This document shows, one piece after another, positions 1 to 13,500 of a stretch of DNA of 64,000 bases. How positions within the stretch are numbered: the first letter of the stretch is position 1; every line of letters begins with the position of its first letter. The notes beneath the pieces were generated by a model that did not search any database, had not been told where the DNA came from, and saw only the letters and a list, made by a program, of their open reading frames with translations. The position numbers and the translations under genes were made by a program. The stretch comes from Aphrocallistes beatrix (taxonomy: Eukaryota; Porifera; Hexactinellida; Sceptrulophora; Aphrocallistidae): the NCBI GenBank assembly GCA_963281255.1, contig OY725501.1, positions 3,945,674 to 4,009,673 of the forward strand. Reading direction: 5' to 3'.

Positions 1-620
1 CAGTTCTGATTCTTGCAGGAATGTACTTCCATTCACGATACTACTCAGTAGCCCAGTGATCTTTTCAGCTGTCTCGCTACTGAATGCCCCGTTCGTCTTA
101 TTAATAATCAATTCTGCCGTTATTGAAGCTTCCACTAATATCACACTCTTATTTTCACTCGTGATTTCACCATCACTGTTAGCAGCATCAATGACAACCT
201 TAGCAAGATCTGCAGTTTGTCCAGATCTCTCATCAGAAATGGATTCTACACTATTCAACTCATCGCTGATTTCTTCTAAATTTTCCTGAATGTTTTCAAG
301 GGTTAATTCGAGTTCATAAGTGACAGATGCAACATCTCTTCCCGCTACATTCTCTGCAACGCAATAGAATATTTTCTCTCCATCGTTTGCTAGATCTGTG
401 ATGTTGACTTGAAGTATTGGTGAATCGATGAATTTCGAAATGAAATCTCTTGTCCAGTATATGTCTGGTAGCGGTACTCCAGTAGCAACGCATTCAATAC
501 TGCCAATAGCAACGCCAGTTCCATTTAATATTATCGTTAAGTCTGTGTCTGGGAATGTGATCTGGGGAGCTACGTTCGTGATAGTTGTTGTTGTACTGGG
601 ATGTGTTGTTTCATATGATC
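1..620 (-). CDS. R1 exon: I-set-like Ig domain followed by helical, GAIN-like segment
   Basis: The exon begins after a TTTATTTCTAG acceptor and stays open for 206 codons to the window edge. A Thr-rich linker leads into an Ig domain with the first cysteine in SIECVATG, the tryptophan in DIYWTRD and the second cysteine in IFYCVAENVAG, an I-set pattern unlike the A, B and V modules. About 100 residues of helix-prone, acidic sequence follow (ENIQENLEEISDEL, then LAKVVIDAANS and ITGLLSSIVNGS). Such a run after Ig domains resembles the first GAIN subdomain of adhesion GPCRs. No GPS cleavage site or seven-span region is visible because the window ends. The exon is phase 1, compatible with the B exon at 899-1177. 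It could instead begin an independent gene, but no start codon or signal peptide is seen. Confidence 0.6.
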
Positions 621-3600
621 CTAGAAATAAATGAAATTGGGAACGAAATTGGGAAAGAATCAGAAACTAGACAATAAAAAGTTTTTAAAAGGAGTGAAAA
701 TTCATGATGCAAATGACAATAGTCATTAGGCCTATCAGTGACCCCTTTCTCTAAAATATTAACATCTTGTGGCCAAATTTCATCTAACAACAAATTGGGC
801 GCTTTATTATAGTAAAGTAAATTTAATATCGATATTCAGGATCAACTACAAGATCAACCTGAATTCTAATTGCGTCATAAGAAGTCAACTGTACTTACCT
901 AGTATTGCTGAGATATTCAATTGAATAGCTAGTGTCTGTTCTCCATCCCAATTTTCAACATAGAACTTATACACTCCTCCCTGAGAGACATAGAAAGTTG
1001 AGAAGGTAAGAGTGTTGGATGCTACAGAACTGTTATCAGGTCTCTGCCATCTCCCAGCTAGATTAGTACTCAGAACTACATTCTGTGTCCGTACAGTGAC
1101 AGAAGCTGAGTTCATGTCAGGAGGGAGGAGAGAATAGTTCCTTGAAATTACATTTTCGAATTGGATAATTGGAGGACCTTGAAATTAAAGTTTCATTAAA
1201 TCTCTGCCTAAAATATATTTTTTGAATTAATACCAAATTGAATTTATTCTCCATTTTGCTATAACATACACAATGTATGTTTATTTCAGTACGCAATTCA
1301 TCTACTATAGCAGCAAAAAATATTCTGGTCAAATCTTACAAAGAAGACTCTGTATTCTACTAACAAGAAATGTTTCCAACTTACAAGAGCTTACCTTGTA
1401 CACTATATTGAGTACAGAGTATGATGGAGTTAGTTCTGATATCGACACACTGAATGTTATAGCTGGTACCACTCTGTAACAACATATTGCTGTGTGGGAT
1501 TAGTGGGTTTGGGAATGTCCTATCATTTCCTGTCACTCTCCACTTTATGTCAGTTAATGAGATGGAACTGTTGGAACTGTTGCAGAATAGAAATATCTCC
1601 TCTCTGTCTATTCCAATGGTGTAGGTGCGATTTATTACATCCTCAATAGTACTGAAGACTAGAAAAAGTACAAATATGTAAAGAAGAACCTTCTCATTAG
1701 AATATACGGTATGTAATTGTTGCTTGATGGTAGACAGTCTTCTCAATAGAATGTGCCACTTGTCTCATTGGCTTGATTTTCTATCGATGCAAATACGAAC
1801 TCTTTAATTTGTTGGATGAAATTAAGCCTCAACTTACATGTGTAATTTGTAGTAATAAGGAGTCCGGTCGTTCTTGTTTCAGTTACACCATCACTTCTAC
1901 TAATCTGACATGAGTAGTAGCCTGGACTATCCGTGGTTATTGACAATACACTAAATCCTGTAATGACATTTGTGCTGGTGTTAAGAGTTGATGTGTCTCC
2001 TGTTAGATTGACATAGCTCCAATTGACTGGGATGTTGTTCTCTCCTAGACAGTATAGAGTTGTGTCTTGATTTAGGACTGTGTTTCCACCCACACTCTCT
2101 AACATTGCTGAATTCTGAGTTGAGTTTCTGAATATGGTGACTATAACAAGTATATATTACATATAACATGTCCATCAAAATGTACGTTTGACAATGCTGC
2201 AAAGTCTACATGATGAAAGATTTCATTGACAGATTAACTTACTTGATTTCCTTTTACAAATGTAGCAATTCGTTGTATTATCACAGTCATGACTACTCCA
2301 CACATGTTCTCCACCAGTCTTAGCTCTAGCACATGTATCCATACTGCTAGAGGCACTCAGTGAGATATTATTGAAGTTGAGTGCCTCCCCATCAACCCAA
2401 TAGTAATCTCCCCTGTCCATATTAGTCAACCCAATCCAGCAATCAACAGCTGCGTAAGGAGTGTTCAGATGTAAGAAGTTATTTTCCTGTTCAGAAGTGA
2501 TACTAGCTAGGTTTCCGCCCCAGCTGTGACAACTTGACTGCGCTACATTCCAAGTGAATTGATCATTTGACTCAAAGGTTCGATAGCAAAACCCATCATG
2601 ACTGAGATCGCAAGCCCTCTGGTTCACTAAAAGTTATTAAAAACATATATATATATATATATATATACAATTCTATCAGATACAATCAACTCCGCTTAAT
2701 CGGGGCAAGTCCCCAGGAACGGAATAGTTCCTACACATAGAATTTAATTGTAAATATCATCGGTTAATTGGGACATAACATCCGGGACTAAAGTGTCCCG
2801 ATTAAGTGGAGTCATCGTAGTAATTGTTAAGAAATCTATGTAAACTTACTTGTTTTTTTACAGAAGAAGCATGAGAGAGTTTCATTAACGGTATGAGGAT
2901 ACCAAATTAAAGATCTCATTCCATTATCTCTCAACGAGTAATACCTGTACCCTGATAGAGCTAGTAGATTGGCCAGTAGAGTATGAGTTTGCTCACTCCC
3001 AAAAATGTTACTAGTACTACCTGTGGCCCAGATAAACCCATAACTCCCTTCCCTCTCCACTATCTCCAGACCAATCCAACACTCCGCAGTATTATCCCTA
3101 GCAGACAGATTAAGGAGGAGCTGATCCTCTGCTACCGACTCGATCGTGACAAGACTGCCTCCCCATCCTATGCACTCCCTCAGTGCAGAGTTCCGTCCTA
3201 GGCTCTGAGTGAAGTAGCCGTACAGGAAACCGCCAGATTCAGTTTGACGTTTCAATCCTAATGAAAGAAGTACGTGATTAGTTAACTGTACAGAATGTGT
3301 TGTAATTCTTCCTCCAATCTTAGAATGGATTATTCTGAAAAATTGAGATAAATATTTAGATTAATGAGTTGAAGAGTAGTATACAGCTCCAAGAGTTTTA
3401 ACTGAAAATTCGTCACCGGAAAATCATATGAGACCTGCCTTTAACGAGCGAGATCACTGGCTCATACTATTCTTATGTTAAGGTTATATTATTAAACGCT
3501 TCTCATCACTCACCACCAAATCCTAATATTTCTGCTACATAAGTTGTATTTATTCCATTCCGAGTGACTTGACACGAATAAGTGCCTGGATTATCATTGG

Positions 3601-6245
3601 TTAATTCCAGATGGGACACTCCTGTAGTGTCATTAAGTGCACTAGGGGGAACAGAGATGATTCCATCTTGATCCACTCTACTCCAAGTAACCTGTGGAGT
3701 GTCCATATTCTCTGTGATGCAAAATAGAGTCGTGTCTTGTGAGATAATTGTAATTGTACCATTATTCAGTCCTTCAATTGTATAAGAGTTCGTTATTAAC
3801 CCAAATAATACAACTAAAAGAATACTCAAAATTAAGGATATTATTATACATATACATACTAGTGTTCAATTGATTTAGGATCTTGTGTAGGATGAATTAA
3901 ATAGATATTCTTTACTCAGATACATTTTGAATTGCACCCTTAGCAATGATATTTTGATCAGTTTCCCTGCCTGAAGAAAAAAATTCATATTTTCGGTCAT
4001 TTCGTGATATATAAATTGAGATAACTTCATGTATTTGTGTAGAAAATCTGATTAATTACCTTTGGTCATTCCAGGACCAGTGTTTCGTCGGCTAATACAT
4101 GTTATATGAATGATCACACGGATGCGGACAAATACGAAATAGATTTAGTGTCTATAGTAGACGCCCTTCGAACACCTCTACATAAACACCATTACATGAT
4201 GTCTCACACTAGAGGCTAAGTCGCCTGATTCAAACACGATTGTAGGAATAATTAATCAAAAGATAGTGGTTAGTTCAATCTTATTAAGAAAAAAGGAATA
4301 GTTATTTCTCTAATGTTAAATTACCGTTCAATGAACTGCAGTAAGAACAGTCGTATGGTTGAGTGCATGAAATGTCATTCCATCCACTTTCTTGGTTGGC
4401 GATTTCAACACAGTTTTCAAACTCATCACCTGTCGGTTCATTAGCATTCCAGTTAGTATAAGGAAAGACACTTCCATCACTCCATACATACCTTCTGTTT
4501 GTTTTAATATCATTAAGCCCAGTCCAACAATGAAAAGTTCCATTATTAATGGAATTCAGTAGAGTATTTTCGCTTGCATTAACTATGCTAGCTAGATCTC
4601 CTCCCCATGTCCGACAACTATCTCTAGCAGCATCCCAAAAAACCACTGTACTTGAAGTGAAGAAACTGAAGCACTTCCCATAGTTCGTGATGATATCACA
4701 GCCACTGCTAGGAACTATTAAAACAATTCAAGATACCATAATAGAACCTCAACATTCCAAGAGTTCTTAACCATCATTTTATTTTTTTCTGGTGGCTAAC
4801 AGTCACCAAATTCTAAATTGGTTTTATAAATAGACCAATACTCATAAAACTTGACAGCTTAGTTAGCAACCATGCTAAGGAATTTGGTGGCTTATCGCTA
4901 CATTTTGATGGTTATTGCCATGAAACCACCTGATTGTAGAGCACCCAGTTAAAGGAATATTTATAGTAAATTAAGTAAGAAAATGTTCATATTAGCAAGA
5001 TTCCGGATGCGTATTATTTGTTGCCTAGAGAATTTGTATATTTCCCGTATGGAACATTTATTAATATGCTGAGGATATACTCATTGTTAACCACAATATT
5101 TGATAATAATTTACCTGAATTAATTCTATATAATTAAGTTAAAGTCGTCCCTCACCTCCAAAGCCTATCATTTCTGCTATGTAAGTTACATTCTCTCCAT
5201 TCCGAGTGACTTGGCAAGAGTAAATGCCTGGATTCTCATTGGTTAACTCCAGAAAACTAACTCCAGTAGCACTCGTTGCACTAATGGGAAAGGATCTGAT
5301 TCCATCTAGATCTACATAACTCCAAGTAACCTGTGGAGTGTTCCTATTCTCTGTGACGCAGTATAGAGTTGTGTTTTGTGAGAGAATCGTGTCATTATTC
5401 AGCTCTTCAAAGGTAGAAGCGTTTAAAGCTCTCCCGAATAGGTTTGCTAAAATAAATTTCATAAATTAACTCTGATTATCCAGAATCATAGGAACACCTA
5501 TCAGTAAAATATAGATAGGATGCTTAAGGGTTCGAATAAACGGCCAAAAAATAGATTGGTCATACTTCCTTATAAATCAGAAACTATCATTATAATAGCA
5601 TTGACAATTTAATGAATTCGATTGTCCAGGCACAGAGAAATATTGCTGAGACCTAGGCCTAGCTGTGCCACTGGTTTCGCTATTTCCTGTTCACTCACCA
5701 TTTAGTAAACTGCAGTAATAACAGACGATATTATCATCATTGCAGCTTAGATCATTCCAGGTTGAAGTTAGATTTAGATTAACACAATCTGCATTCCCTG
5801 TTGAATTATTTGGTTGACCACTATTCCAGTTCCTATAAGAGCTGTTGCTGCCATCACTCCACACAAATGTTCCTTCTGTTCCAAAGTCATTAAGTCCAAT
5901 CCAACAATCTCCAGATTCACCAGTATTTCTAATGGAATCCACTGCTGCATTTTCACCAGCATTAGCTATGCTAGCTAGATCTCCTCCCCATGACTGACAA
6001 TTAACTCCAGCATCTGCCCAATTGATTCCAGAATTAGAGAAGTAACTGAAACACTTACTTTCATTCGTAATTAGATCGCATCCACTGCTAGGAACTAAAA
6101 ATGGAATAGTTAATTCATCATTACTTTACAACTATGTATACTAAACTATAGTAAAGTGTGTAGAACATGAAATATTGAATATACCTTGAGTGAATGCCGT
6201 AGTAGTTAGAGAAAATATTACTAATATATTCAATATCAGATCCAT
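1..6245 (-). CDS. Receptor R1: CTLD/Ig mosaic receptor, 3' part beyond the window; possible adhesion-GPCR type
   Basis: Cell-surface recognition protein. Exons on the minus strand: 6185-6245 signal peptide; 5699-6094 CTLD1; 5156-5446 Ig1; 4325-4714 CTLD2; 3514-3813 Ig2; 2850-3257 CTLD3; 2243-2626 CTLD4; 1838-2140 Ig3; 1395-1658 module A; 899-1177 module B; 1-620 open at the edge. All junctions are GT-AG and phase 1, and the joined frame is open for 1232 codons. CTLD1 and CTLD2 show the WGGDLASI, WIGLND or WTGLND and C-terminal CYYC/CSYC features; the sugar-site triplets read QPN and EPT. CTLD3 and CTLD4 lack such a triplet. The order CTLD-Ig-CTLD-Ig-CTLD-CTLD-Ig-A-B is the same as in R5 on the other strand, but here B is followed by the unique exon at 1-620 rather than a V exon. 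The exon model is strong; ligand and role are unknown. Confidence 0.82.
2682..2819. mobile_element. MITE in CTLD3-CTLD4 intron of R1
   Basis: Inverted ends of the ACTCCGCTTAATCGGG type, 138 bp, next to a (TA)n run. It is the longest of three copies at this intron position in R1, R2 and R5. Confidence 0.75.
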
Positions 6246-6279
6246 CCTTTATTTTATGATCGGCATAAGCTACAATTGT

Positions 6280-6287
6280 ATTTTATA
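6280..6287 (-). promoter_or_regulatory. TATA box of R1
   Basis: TATAAAAT on the minus strand, about 35 nt before the R1 ATG at 6245. The same octamer at the same distance precedes the R3 pseudogene. This implies a very short 5' leader. Confidence 0.45.
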
Positions 6288-6699
6288 CTAATGTATCACT
6301 ACACTATAGTAGTAATGTATACCTAACTCAATGCAAGGCATAATGTGATGCTTTGTTCTTTATTTATGGGAACAGTGAGATAAGGCAAGATAGCTTAATG
6401 TTTCGTCTATAACTATTGAATAATTGAAAATCTTGGAATATTTCAATCAATTTATTGGTTACAATCAATTATAACGAGTAAGTAAGAAACAACTCTGATC
6501 TATGCTAATGTATGAGGACGGACAACTAATTCTAAAGTTTAGCTTCTAAGTAATTAATAAGGTTACGAATCTCTAAAGTATTAAATCGATTCAGATCATT
6601 CTGAAAAACTTTTTTGATTAATATATACATAATTATAGCTATATCTTAGAAACTAAAACTAAGTTTTGTTGATTGAAGAACTGGGAGGTGATAGAAATG

Positions 6700-7190
6700 T
6701 GAAATTATTGCGCTGCGCGGCTAGCGGACACTTCGTGCCCGCCGGAGGCTCCCTTCGGTCGCCTGGAGTCACATTGTTTAATTATAAGGGAGATATCATC
6801 TCTAAATATGTCTGGCTGACTGTTATAATCGACATCACTCGAAAAATCCAAATTTGTCAATTTTAAAAATTTTGATGAGTAATGATGACGTCATAACAAA
6901 GCGATGAGTCATCATTTTTTGATAATAGTTGCATTATATGTGAGATATGTTAGTATACATATTCTATTAAAATTTCAGCCTTCTATCCCCTATAATGGCT
7001 GAGTTATGCTCGAATAACTGTGTTGATTAACTTTTAAAAATGTGACAATGACGTCATAATTTCATGATGAGTCGACATTTTGCTCTGAGCTCAGAACTAA
7101 CTGGAGTCATAGCCAAAAGACTCCCACATGCCAAAAATTAGCTTTCTATCACCGGCAGTTTCTTCAATCAATTCGTTACAGATATATATA
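6700..7190. repeat. Dispersed repeat, copy 1 (inverted relative to 10801-11255)
   Basis: One end is GC-rich (GCTGCGCGGCTAGCGGACAC, then GTCGCCTGGAGTCACA), the other is the GAATTGATTGAAGAAAC type next to a TATA repeat. A similar unit lies in inverse orientation at 10801-11255, and partial relatives are at 26920-27310 and 49209-49961. Non-coding; class not certain. Confidence 0.6.
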
Positions 7191-7814
7191 TGTATATATA
7201 TATATATAAACAAATAAATATTAATCGAGTTTTAATAGTAAGTATTATTCAAATCTATTCTAAAGTACAAGATGCAATGCCTAGTTATGAACATAAGTAG
7301 TAAGTACATACACATTTAAGAGCGTAAATATGTATTTCGCATATTATCTGAAAAATTTCACTTATCCGAACACTAATCTTCAAAGTAAACGGAGATGTTC
7401 GGATAACTGAGGGTGTACTGTAATCAGAACACACCTCGGAATCGAATTTACATAGACAGTGGAAGATGCAACTAGTGTATAGCTATTGCTTCGAAACCGA
7501 TTGCATCATATTTGATCTAAATTGATAATAAAGTGATAATATAATATGTAAAGTAATAGAATCAATTTTAAAAACTACAAAATTATCTACTTAGTACTTG
7601 TATTGAAGGGAAAAGTTTATTAAAAGGATAAACAAGGAATTCATTCATTTCTGTTACTTAAGATATCGTCAAACAATTATCAATTCTTAAACATTGTCTT
7701 TTCCAACTTTTTTTCCCAACTCTTCATGAATCATGCCTTCGTAGAACATAACCAAGTCAAGAAACTGCACAGACAAGTTCCTATTAAACGGAGAGAAATT
7801 TTTGATTACGAATA

Positions 7815-8144
7815 CAGTACACCCTCGCTAGTCCGAACCTCGCCAATCCGAACCCTCGCTAATCCGAACACTTCATTCTTAAAATCCGAACACCCAAAAT
7901 ATAATTTTATTCGCCTCTAAGTATGCTTTGAATAAAAGTTTATAAACTTTATCGTTAAGATTGAGAAACCTCGTTAAATAAGCAATCATAGCGAAATAAT
8001 ATCCTTAATATTCTAACAATACAAATTTATTATAATTAATGCCCTATTGAATTAGTGTTATTTCACTAATCGTAACAAATTCACTAATCCGAACGATATT
8101 TCGAACATTGGAACAGAGCTGTTCGGATTAGCGAGGGTGTACTG
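7815..8144. mobile_element. Tc1/mariner-like MITE, 330 bp, TA target
   Basis: Terminal inverted repeats CAGTACACCCTCGCTA and TAGCGAGGGTGTACTG, flanked by TA on both sides. The paralogous flank at 21590-21611 reads GATTACGAATATCGCC with a single TA and no insert, which is the empty site. The inside is AT-rich and non-coding with repeated AATCCGAAC motifs. Confidence 0.85.
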
Positions 8145-8698
8145 TATCGCCATAAATTTGGATCAATCATAGGTTGACCAGGAAGTAGGGATAGTATAAT
8201 GAAACCAACATCAGTGTCAACCGTAATACAACTTACTATTGATAGTTTGGTTATTGAAGGATAAAATATTCCTAATTAAGTCACATAATTAGATTTTACA
8301 TCTATTTGTGGCTTGTTGTCATACCCAACTTCTATTACTTCAGTATCAGTTCACACAACATAGCCAACAGTAACTTCGTTAAATATTGCAAACTGTTATA
8401 CATTTTCAATCCCCAAACACAAAGAGTTACAGTTGTACCACAGCCTGACCCAATATGTAGCACTTGTAGCATAGAGCATGTCTAGGAGTAAAAGCTGTAT
8501 TTAATAAATCATGTTTATCAACAATCATATATGGAATACAGAAGAATCAGAAATTGCTTTTAAAAGACAGAATAAAGTAATCGTACACAGACGAGTTTAC
8601 ACATTTCATTCAAAGATGATGAGTTCATATTTTTAGTCATATCATCTGAACGCAAACACACACAGTAATAATCTAAGTAATGAACCTATACAGTTATT

Positions 8699-9462
8699 CT
8701 AGCTAGAGTTGGTATTGTAATACGTACTCTCACTCGCAACATAAGAAACTTGCGCCTCAACTAAGCTTTTCTTGGGAGCAGCTTTCATCTCCATGTAGTA
8801 CGTAGAGTTAGGATTAATGGATTCCTCCTCATTCATTTTCAGATCGTATAGAGGATTAATAAAGAATTGACTGAATTCGAGTTCATCATTTTCAATATAT
8901 GCAAAATTTTCACTATTTGTAGGATTAACATATGCTTGCAAGGACTGCAGGTTATTCTCATGCTTGAGTTTATCGCCTCGCTTATTACAATTCCTACAGA
9001 GGCAAAATACGATGAAAGTGAGAATGACGAATAGAGCGAAGAGGAGGATGTATACTATCGATACAACTCCCACTGTGTAGCTTATTTCAGGAGTAAACTG
9101 GAAGTTTGAGGATATAGGTAGGTTGGTTGAAGTAGAAATGGTTTCTGTTGTCATTGGAGATGGATCCTTAGGTATTGAGATTAGATGAAAGGTTTGAAGA
9201 GAAAATGTTTGCTTCAGTAAAAACATAACATTCAATTCTATTCTGATTCTATATTCCACATTTGATAGAAGTTTAGTGATGTTGTACTTTAAAGAACTTG
9301 TGGTCCCAGCCAATACTTCTGCACCTCCAGTGGTACTGTAGTACACTGAGAATGTCTCGTTGGAGTTTACTGTTTGGTTATAGAGCAGAATCCAGCTGAC
9401 GAGTATTGAAGTAGGACTAGATGTCTCTATCCTTATGCTGGTAATTCTTTGATCAAATATGC
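8699..9462 (-). CDS. R2 terminal exon: FN3, membrane span, cytoplasmic tail
   Basis: One 764-nt exon encodes an FN3 domain (SILVSW strand, later YNITKLLSNVEYRIRIEL), a Ser/Thr/Pro stalk, a hydrophobic span beginning near YTVGVVSIVYILLFALF and ending in a cysteine cluster, and about 95 cytoplasmic residues. The tail has INPLY (NPxY type), AYVNP (YxN type) and YYMEM (YxxM type). The ITIM-like SVYATI of the R3 tail is altered here to FAYIEN. Such short motifs can bind PTB or SH2 adaptors in animals, but binding is inferred. The exon is shared in layout with R4 but not with R5. Confidence 0.82.
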
Positions 9463-10449
9463 CTAAAGAAAAATAAACTCTGTGAAATAGTTTATTACAT
9501 GATGACATTCAATTTAAGACTGCCATATCTCTCTGGTAAAGTTATATTATTTCTTAAATGCCAGCCCATCAGGATAGCATATTTTGATATAAATAGATTC
9601 AGCTACATTCCCACGTCTCTGGAGTGTATTGCTAATATGTCCTTCTTTATTTAAATTATTAAATCCCTGGAATTTGATTAGTTAATCCAATTCTATACTT
9701 TATGAAGATTCTATAAGTTGCAACCTGAGTTTAAAAGTTTTACTCACCAAGATAATTATCTAGATCAAGAAATACTATATTATACATCTGATCATCGATC
9801 TGACATGAATAAAGGCCTGGATTGTCATTGGTTACAGATAGAGTGCTGATTCCTGTAGTGACATCAACTGTAGTATTGAAAACTGTCTTATCTCCAGCTA
9901 GATCTACATAACTCCAAGGATTGCTGATCTCTGTGATGCAGTATAGAGTTGTGTGTTCAGATATAATTTGATTGTTTTGAAGTGTGATATATTCGGAATC
10001 TGATTTGCTCCCAAATGGACTATTGACTAGAAACAAAGTTAGATCTCAAAATGAATGAGTTTATCATCTCGAAAGGTTATTGAAGTAATTACCGTTTGAA
10101 ATAATCTCAATCTGAATAGCTAGCGTTTCTTGTCCATCCAAATTGGTAGCATAGAACTTGTACAGTCCTCCCTGAGTGACATAGAAAGTTGAGAAGGTAA
10201 GAATGTTGGATGCTACAGAGCTGTTATCAGGTCTCTGCCATCTCCCAGCTAGATTAGTACTCAGAACTACATTCTGTGTCAGAACAGTGACATAAGCTGA
10301 GTTTATGTTAGGAGATAGGAGAGAAAATGAATGGTTAGATCCATTATTCAGTGTAATAATAGGTGGACCTGGGAAATGAAATAATCTTTGATAAGAGAAA
10401 CTGTATTTTAAGATCAAAGGAAGCTAAATATCCTAACTATTAAACTCGA

Positions 10450-10516
<67 letters not shown>

Positions 10517-13500
10517 GAACCTGTATATAACAGCCACCCAAGGGGCTGGACAAAATTGGCCGTTATACACTGGTGACCGTTATATAGAGGTGATTGTCTC
10601 AATCCCCAAAAGGAATCAACATAGTGCAATAAATATAAGTTTTTAGAAATTTGTTACTTGAAGTAATTACAAGAAACTTGTTTATTGATCGCAACAGTTC
10701 CTGTATTAAACACATAAAAAGGTAAAAAAAGGTGATAGCCGTTATAGACAGGTGACCGTTATATAGAGTGGCCGTTATAGCAGGTTCGACTGTATATATA
10801 TAACGAATTGATTAAAGAAACTACCGGGCGCAGAAAGCTGATTTTTGGCATGTGGGAGTCTGGGAGTCTTTTGACTATGGCTCCACTAAATTCTGAGCTC
10901 AGAGCAAATGTCGATTCATATGGGAATTATGACGTTAAGCGATGCATTTATTCGAGCATAACTCAGCTATTATAGGAGATAGAAAGCTAAAGTTTTAATA
11001 GAATATGTATACTAATATATTGCACACATGATGCAACTATCATCAAAAAATGATGACTCATCACTCTGTTATGACGTCATCATTACGCATCAAAATTTCT
11101 AATTTGACAAATTTGGGGATTTTTCGAACGATATCGATTATAACAGTAGGACAGTCGTATTTAGGGATATTTTCTCCCTTATAATTAATCAATATGATTC
11201 CAGGCGCCCAAAGGTCGCCTCCGGCGGACACAAAGTGTTCGCCAGCCGCGCTTGCACCAATAATTAATCCAGGGATAATATGGGTGTGATTTTCATCAGA
11301 TTAGATCATTCATTGTAGATAAGATTGATCTTAAGTCTATATATATGCACTAATTCAGACAATTTCAGTTTCCATACCTTCATCAGTCCTCAAAATTTGC
11401 TAAAGGTTATCTGCAAGTAAACTAAAATATACTAAGACAGTGGTTCTCAAACTTTTGCATTAGTCTCCGCGCGCCACAATAATGACCGATGTTCAACCTT
11501 TATATTTTGAACGTAAATGATGACACATCAAAAAGACATCAAAAACAAACAAAGTCAAGGTGAAAAGAATGATATTTATGAAAAAATATTGTAAATGCAT
11601 CTTATAGATATCATACCTATTACAATGATATTCAATTGAATAGCTATTCTCTGTTGTCCATCCCAATTGTCAACATAGAACTTGTACACTCCTCCCTGAG
11701 TGACATAGAAAGTTGAGAAGGTAAGAGTGTTGGATGCTACAGAGCTGTTATCAGGTCTTTGCCATCTCCCAGCTAGATTAGTACTCAGAACTACATTCTG
11801 TGTCAGAACAGTGACATAAGCTGAGTTCATGTTAGGAGGTAGGAGAGAAAAGTTCCTTGAAATTCCATTCTCGAGTTGGATAATTGGAGGACCTTGAAAT
11901 TGAAGTTATATCAAATCCCATCCAAAAATATCTTTTTTAAATAAATACCAAATTAAATATATTTTCTATTTTTATATAAGATATATAAAGTATGTTTATT
12001 TAAGGACGCAATTCATTCACTAAACAGCAAAGAACATTCAGATCAAATCTTGCAAAAAAGACTCTGCATTCTACTAACAAGAAATATTTCAAACTTACAA
12101 TAGCTTACCCTGTACAATATATTGAGTATTGAGTATGATGGAGTTAGTTCTGATATCGACACACTGAATGTTATAGCTGGTACCACTCTGTAACAACATA
12201 TCGCTGTGTGGGATCAGAGGGTTTGGGAATGTTCTATTATTCCCTGTCACTCTCCACTTTATGTCAGTTAATGAGATGGAACTGTTAGAACTGTTACATA
12301 AGATGAATACTTCTCTGTCGATGTTAAGAGTGTAGAGACGTAGAGTAGAATTTAAATCTGCTGAGTTGAGTACTAGAGATAATGTAATGAGTATTCCATA
12401 TATGCCAACATCTGCAAGGAAAAAAGCGGGACATAGTGTATATGTATTAGTCTTACAAACAGAAGAGCGGGACAATTCACTTTCTGAAAAACGCTTTCGC
12501 GGGATATTACTTTCAACACATGTCCGAAAAATCGGGACAGTTGGCAAGTATGGTATTCAATTCGATTTTCATCATTACACTACAAAAAGTAAATAAATTC
12601 TAGCTTACCTGTATAATCCGTAAAATTGAATATTCCAACATTGTAAGTATCAGTGATTCCTTCAAGAGCGACTTGACACGAGTAGTATCCTGGAGTTTCA
12701 GTGGTTACTTGCAGAGAGTTGATTCTTGTGGTGACATTGACTGTGGTATTGAGTGCTGTTGAGACTCCAGCTAAATCTACCTTACTCCAAGGATGGTTGT
12801 TATATGTGATACAGTAGAGATTCGTGTCTTGAGATATTATGTGATTGTTGGGGAATTCTGTAAATGATGTAGCCTCGATTCTTCCAAACTCACGATTAAC
12901 TACAGAGAATAAACCCATTAGTATGGTAGACCTTAATAACCATAGCAAAAAGAAATACAGGAACTTACTTAAGACTAAATAGACTTGAATGGCGATCACT
13001 TCTTGTCCATCCCAATTGTCAACATAGAACTTGTACAGTCCTCCCTGAGTGACATAGAAAGTTGAGAAGGTAAGAGTGTTGGATGCTACAGAGCTGTTAT
13101 CAGGTCTCTGCCATCTCCCAGCTAGATTAGTGCTCAGAACTACATTCTGTGTCAGAACTGTGACAGAAGCTGAATTCATGTTAGGAGGTAGGAGAGAAGT
13201 AGTATTCAAGCGTCCATTCTCTAGTATAACCCTTGGAAGACCTATAGAGACAAATACAATTTACTAGACCATTCAATTTCAACAGTTTACTTACAGCATC
13301 CTTGCGCTGATCTATTGAATGGTGTATTTGTAGATAAGTGTGATTTTTATATAGTTTACCTTGCACAGTATATCCTATAAAGCTTATGTTTCTGTTAGTT
13401 CTGATATCGACACACTGAATGCTATAGCTGGTACCACTCTGTAACAACATATTGCTGTGTGGGATTAGTGGGTTTGGTAATGTTCTGTTATTTCCTGTCA

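Larger units (their letters stand above)
6246..8698. other. Intergenic region between R2 3' end and R1 5' end
   Basis: No gene is seen. It holds a dispersed GC-rich-ended repeat (about 6700-7190), a Tc1/mariner-like MITE (7815-8144), a fragment with the same MITE end near 7395-7420, and R2 3'-flanking DNA (8145-8698) that is a close copy of the R3 3' flank at 21600-22116. The short open frames here (for example 6666-6866 and 7726-7920) lie inside repeats. Confidence 0.6.

Noticed and set aside
2983..3201. ORF starting MSLLTPKNVT (also 17598 and 38028)
   Set aside because: Antisense of CTLD3 exons, kept by their near identity.
13076..13267. Recurring plus-strand ORF starting MLDATELLSGLCHLPARLV (also near 23302, 26324, 31047 and, reversed, 39791 and 43636)
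   Set aside because: It is the antisense of the highly conserved B module and recurs only because B recurs. No splice context or signal peptide.
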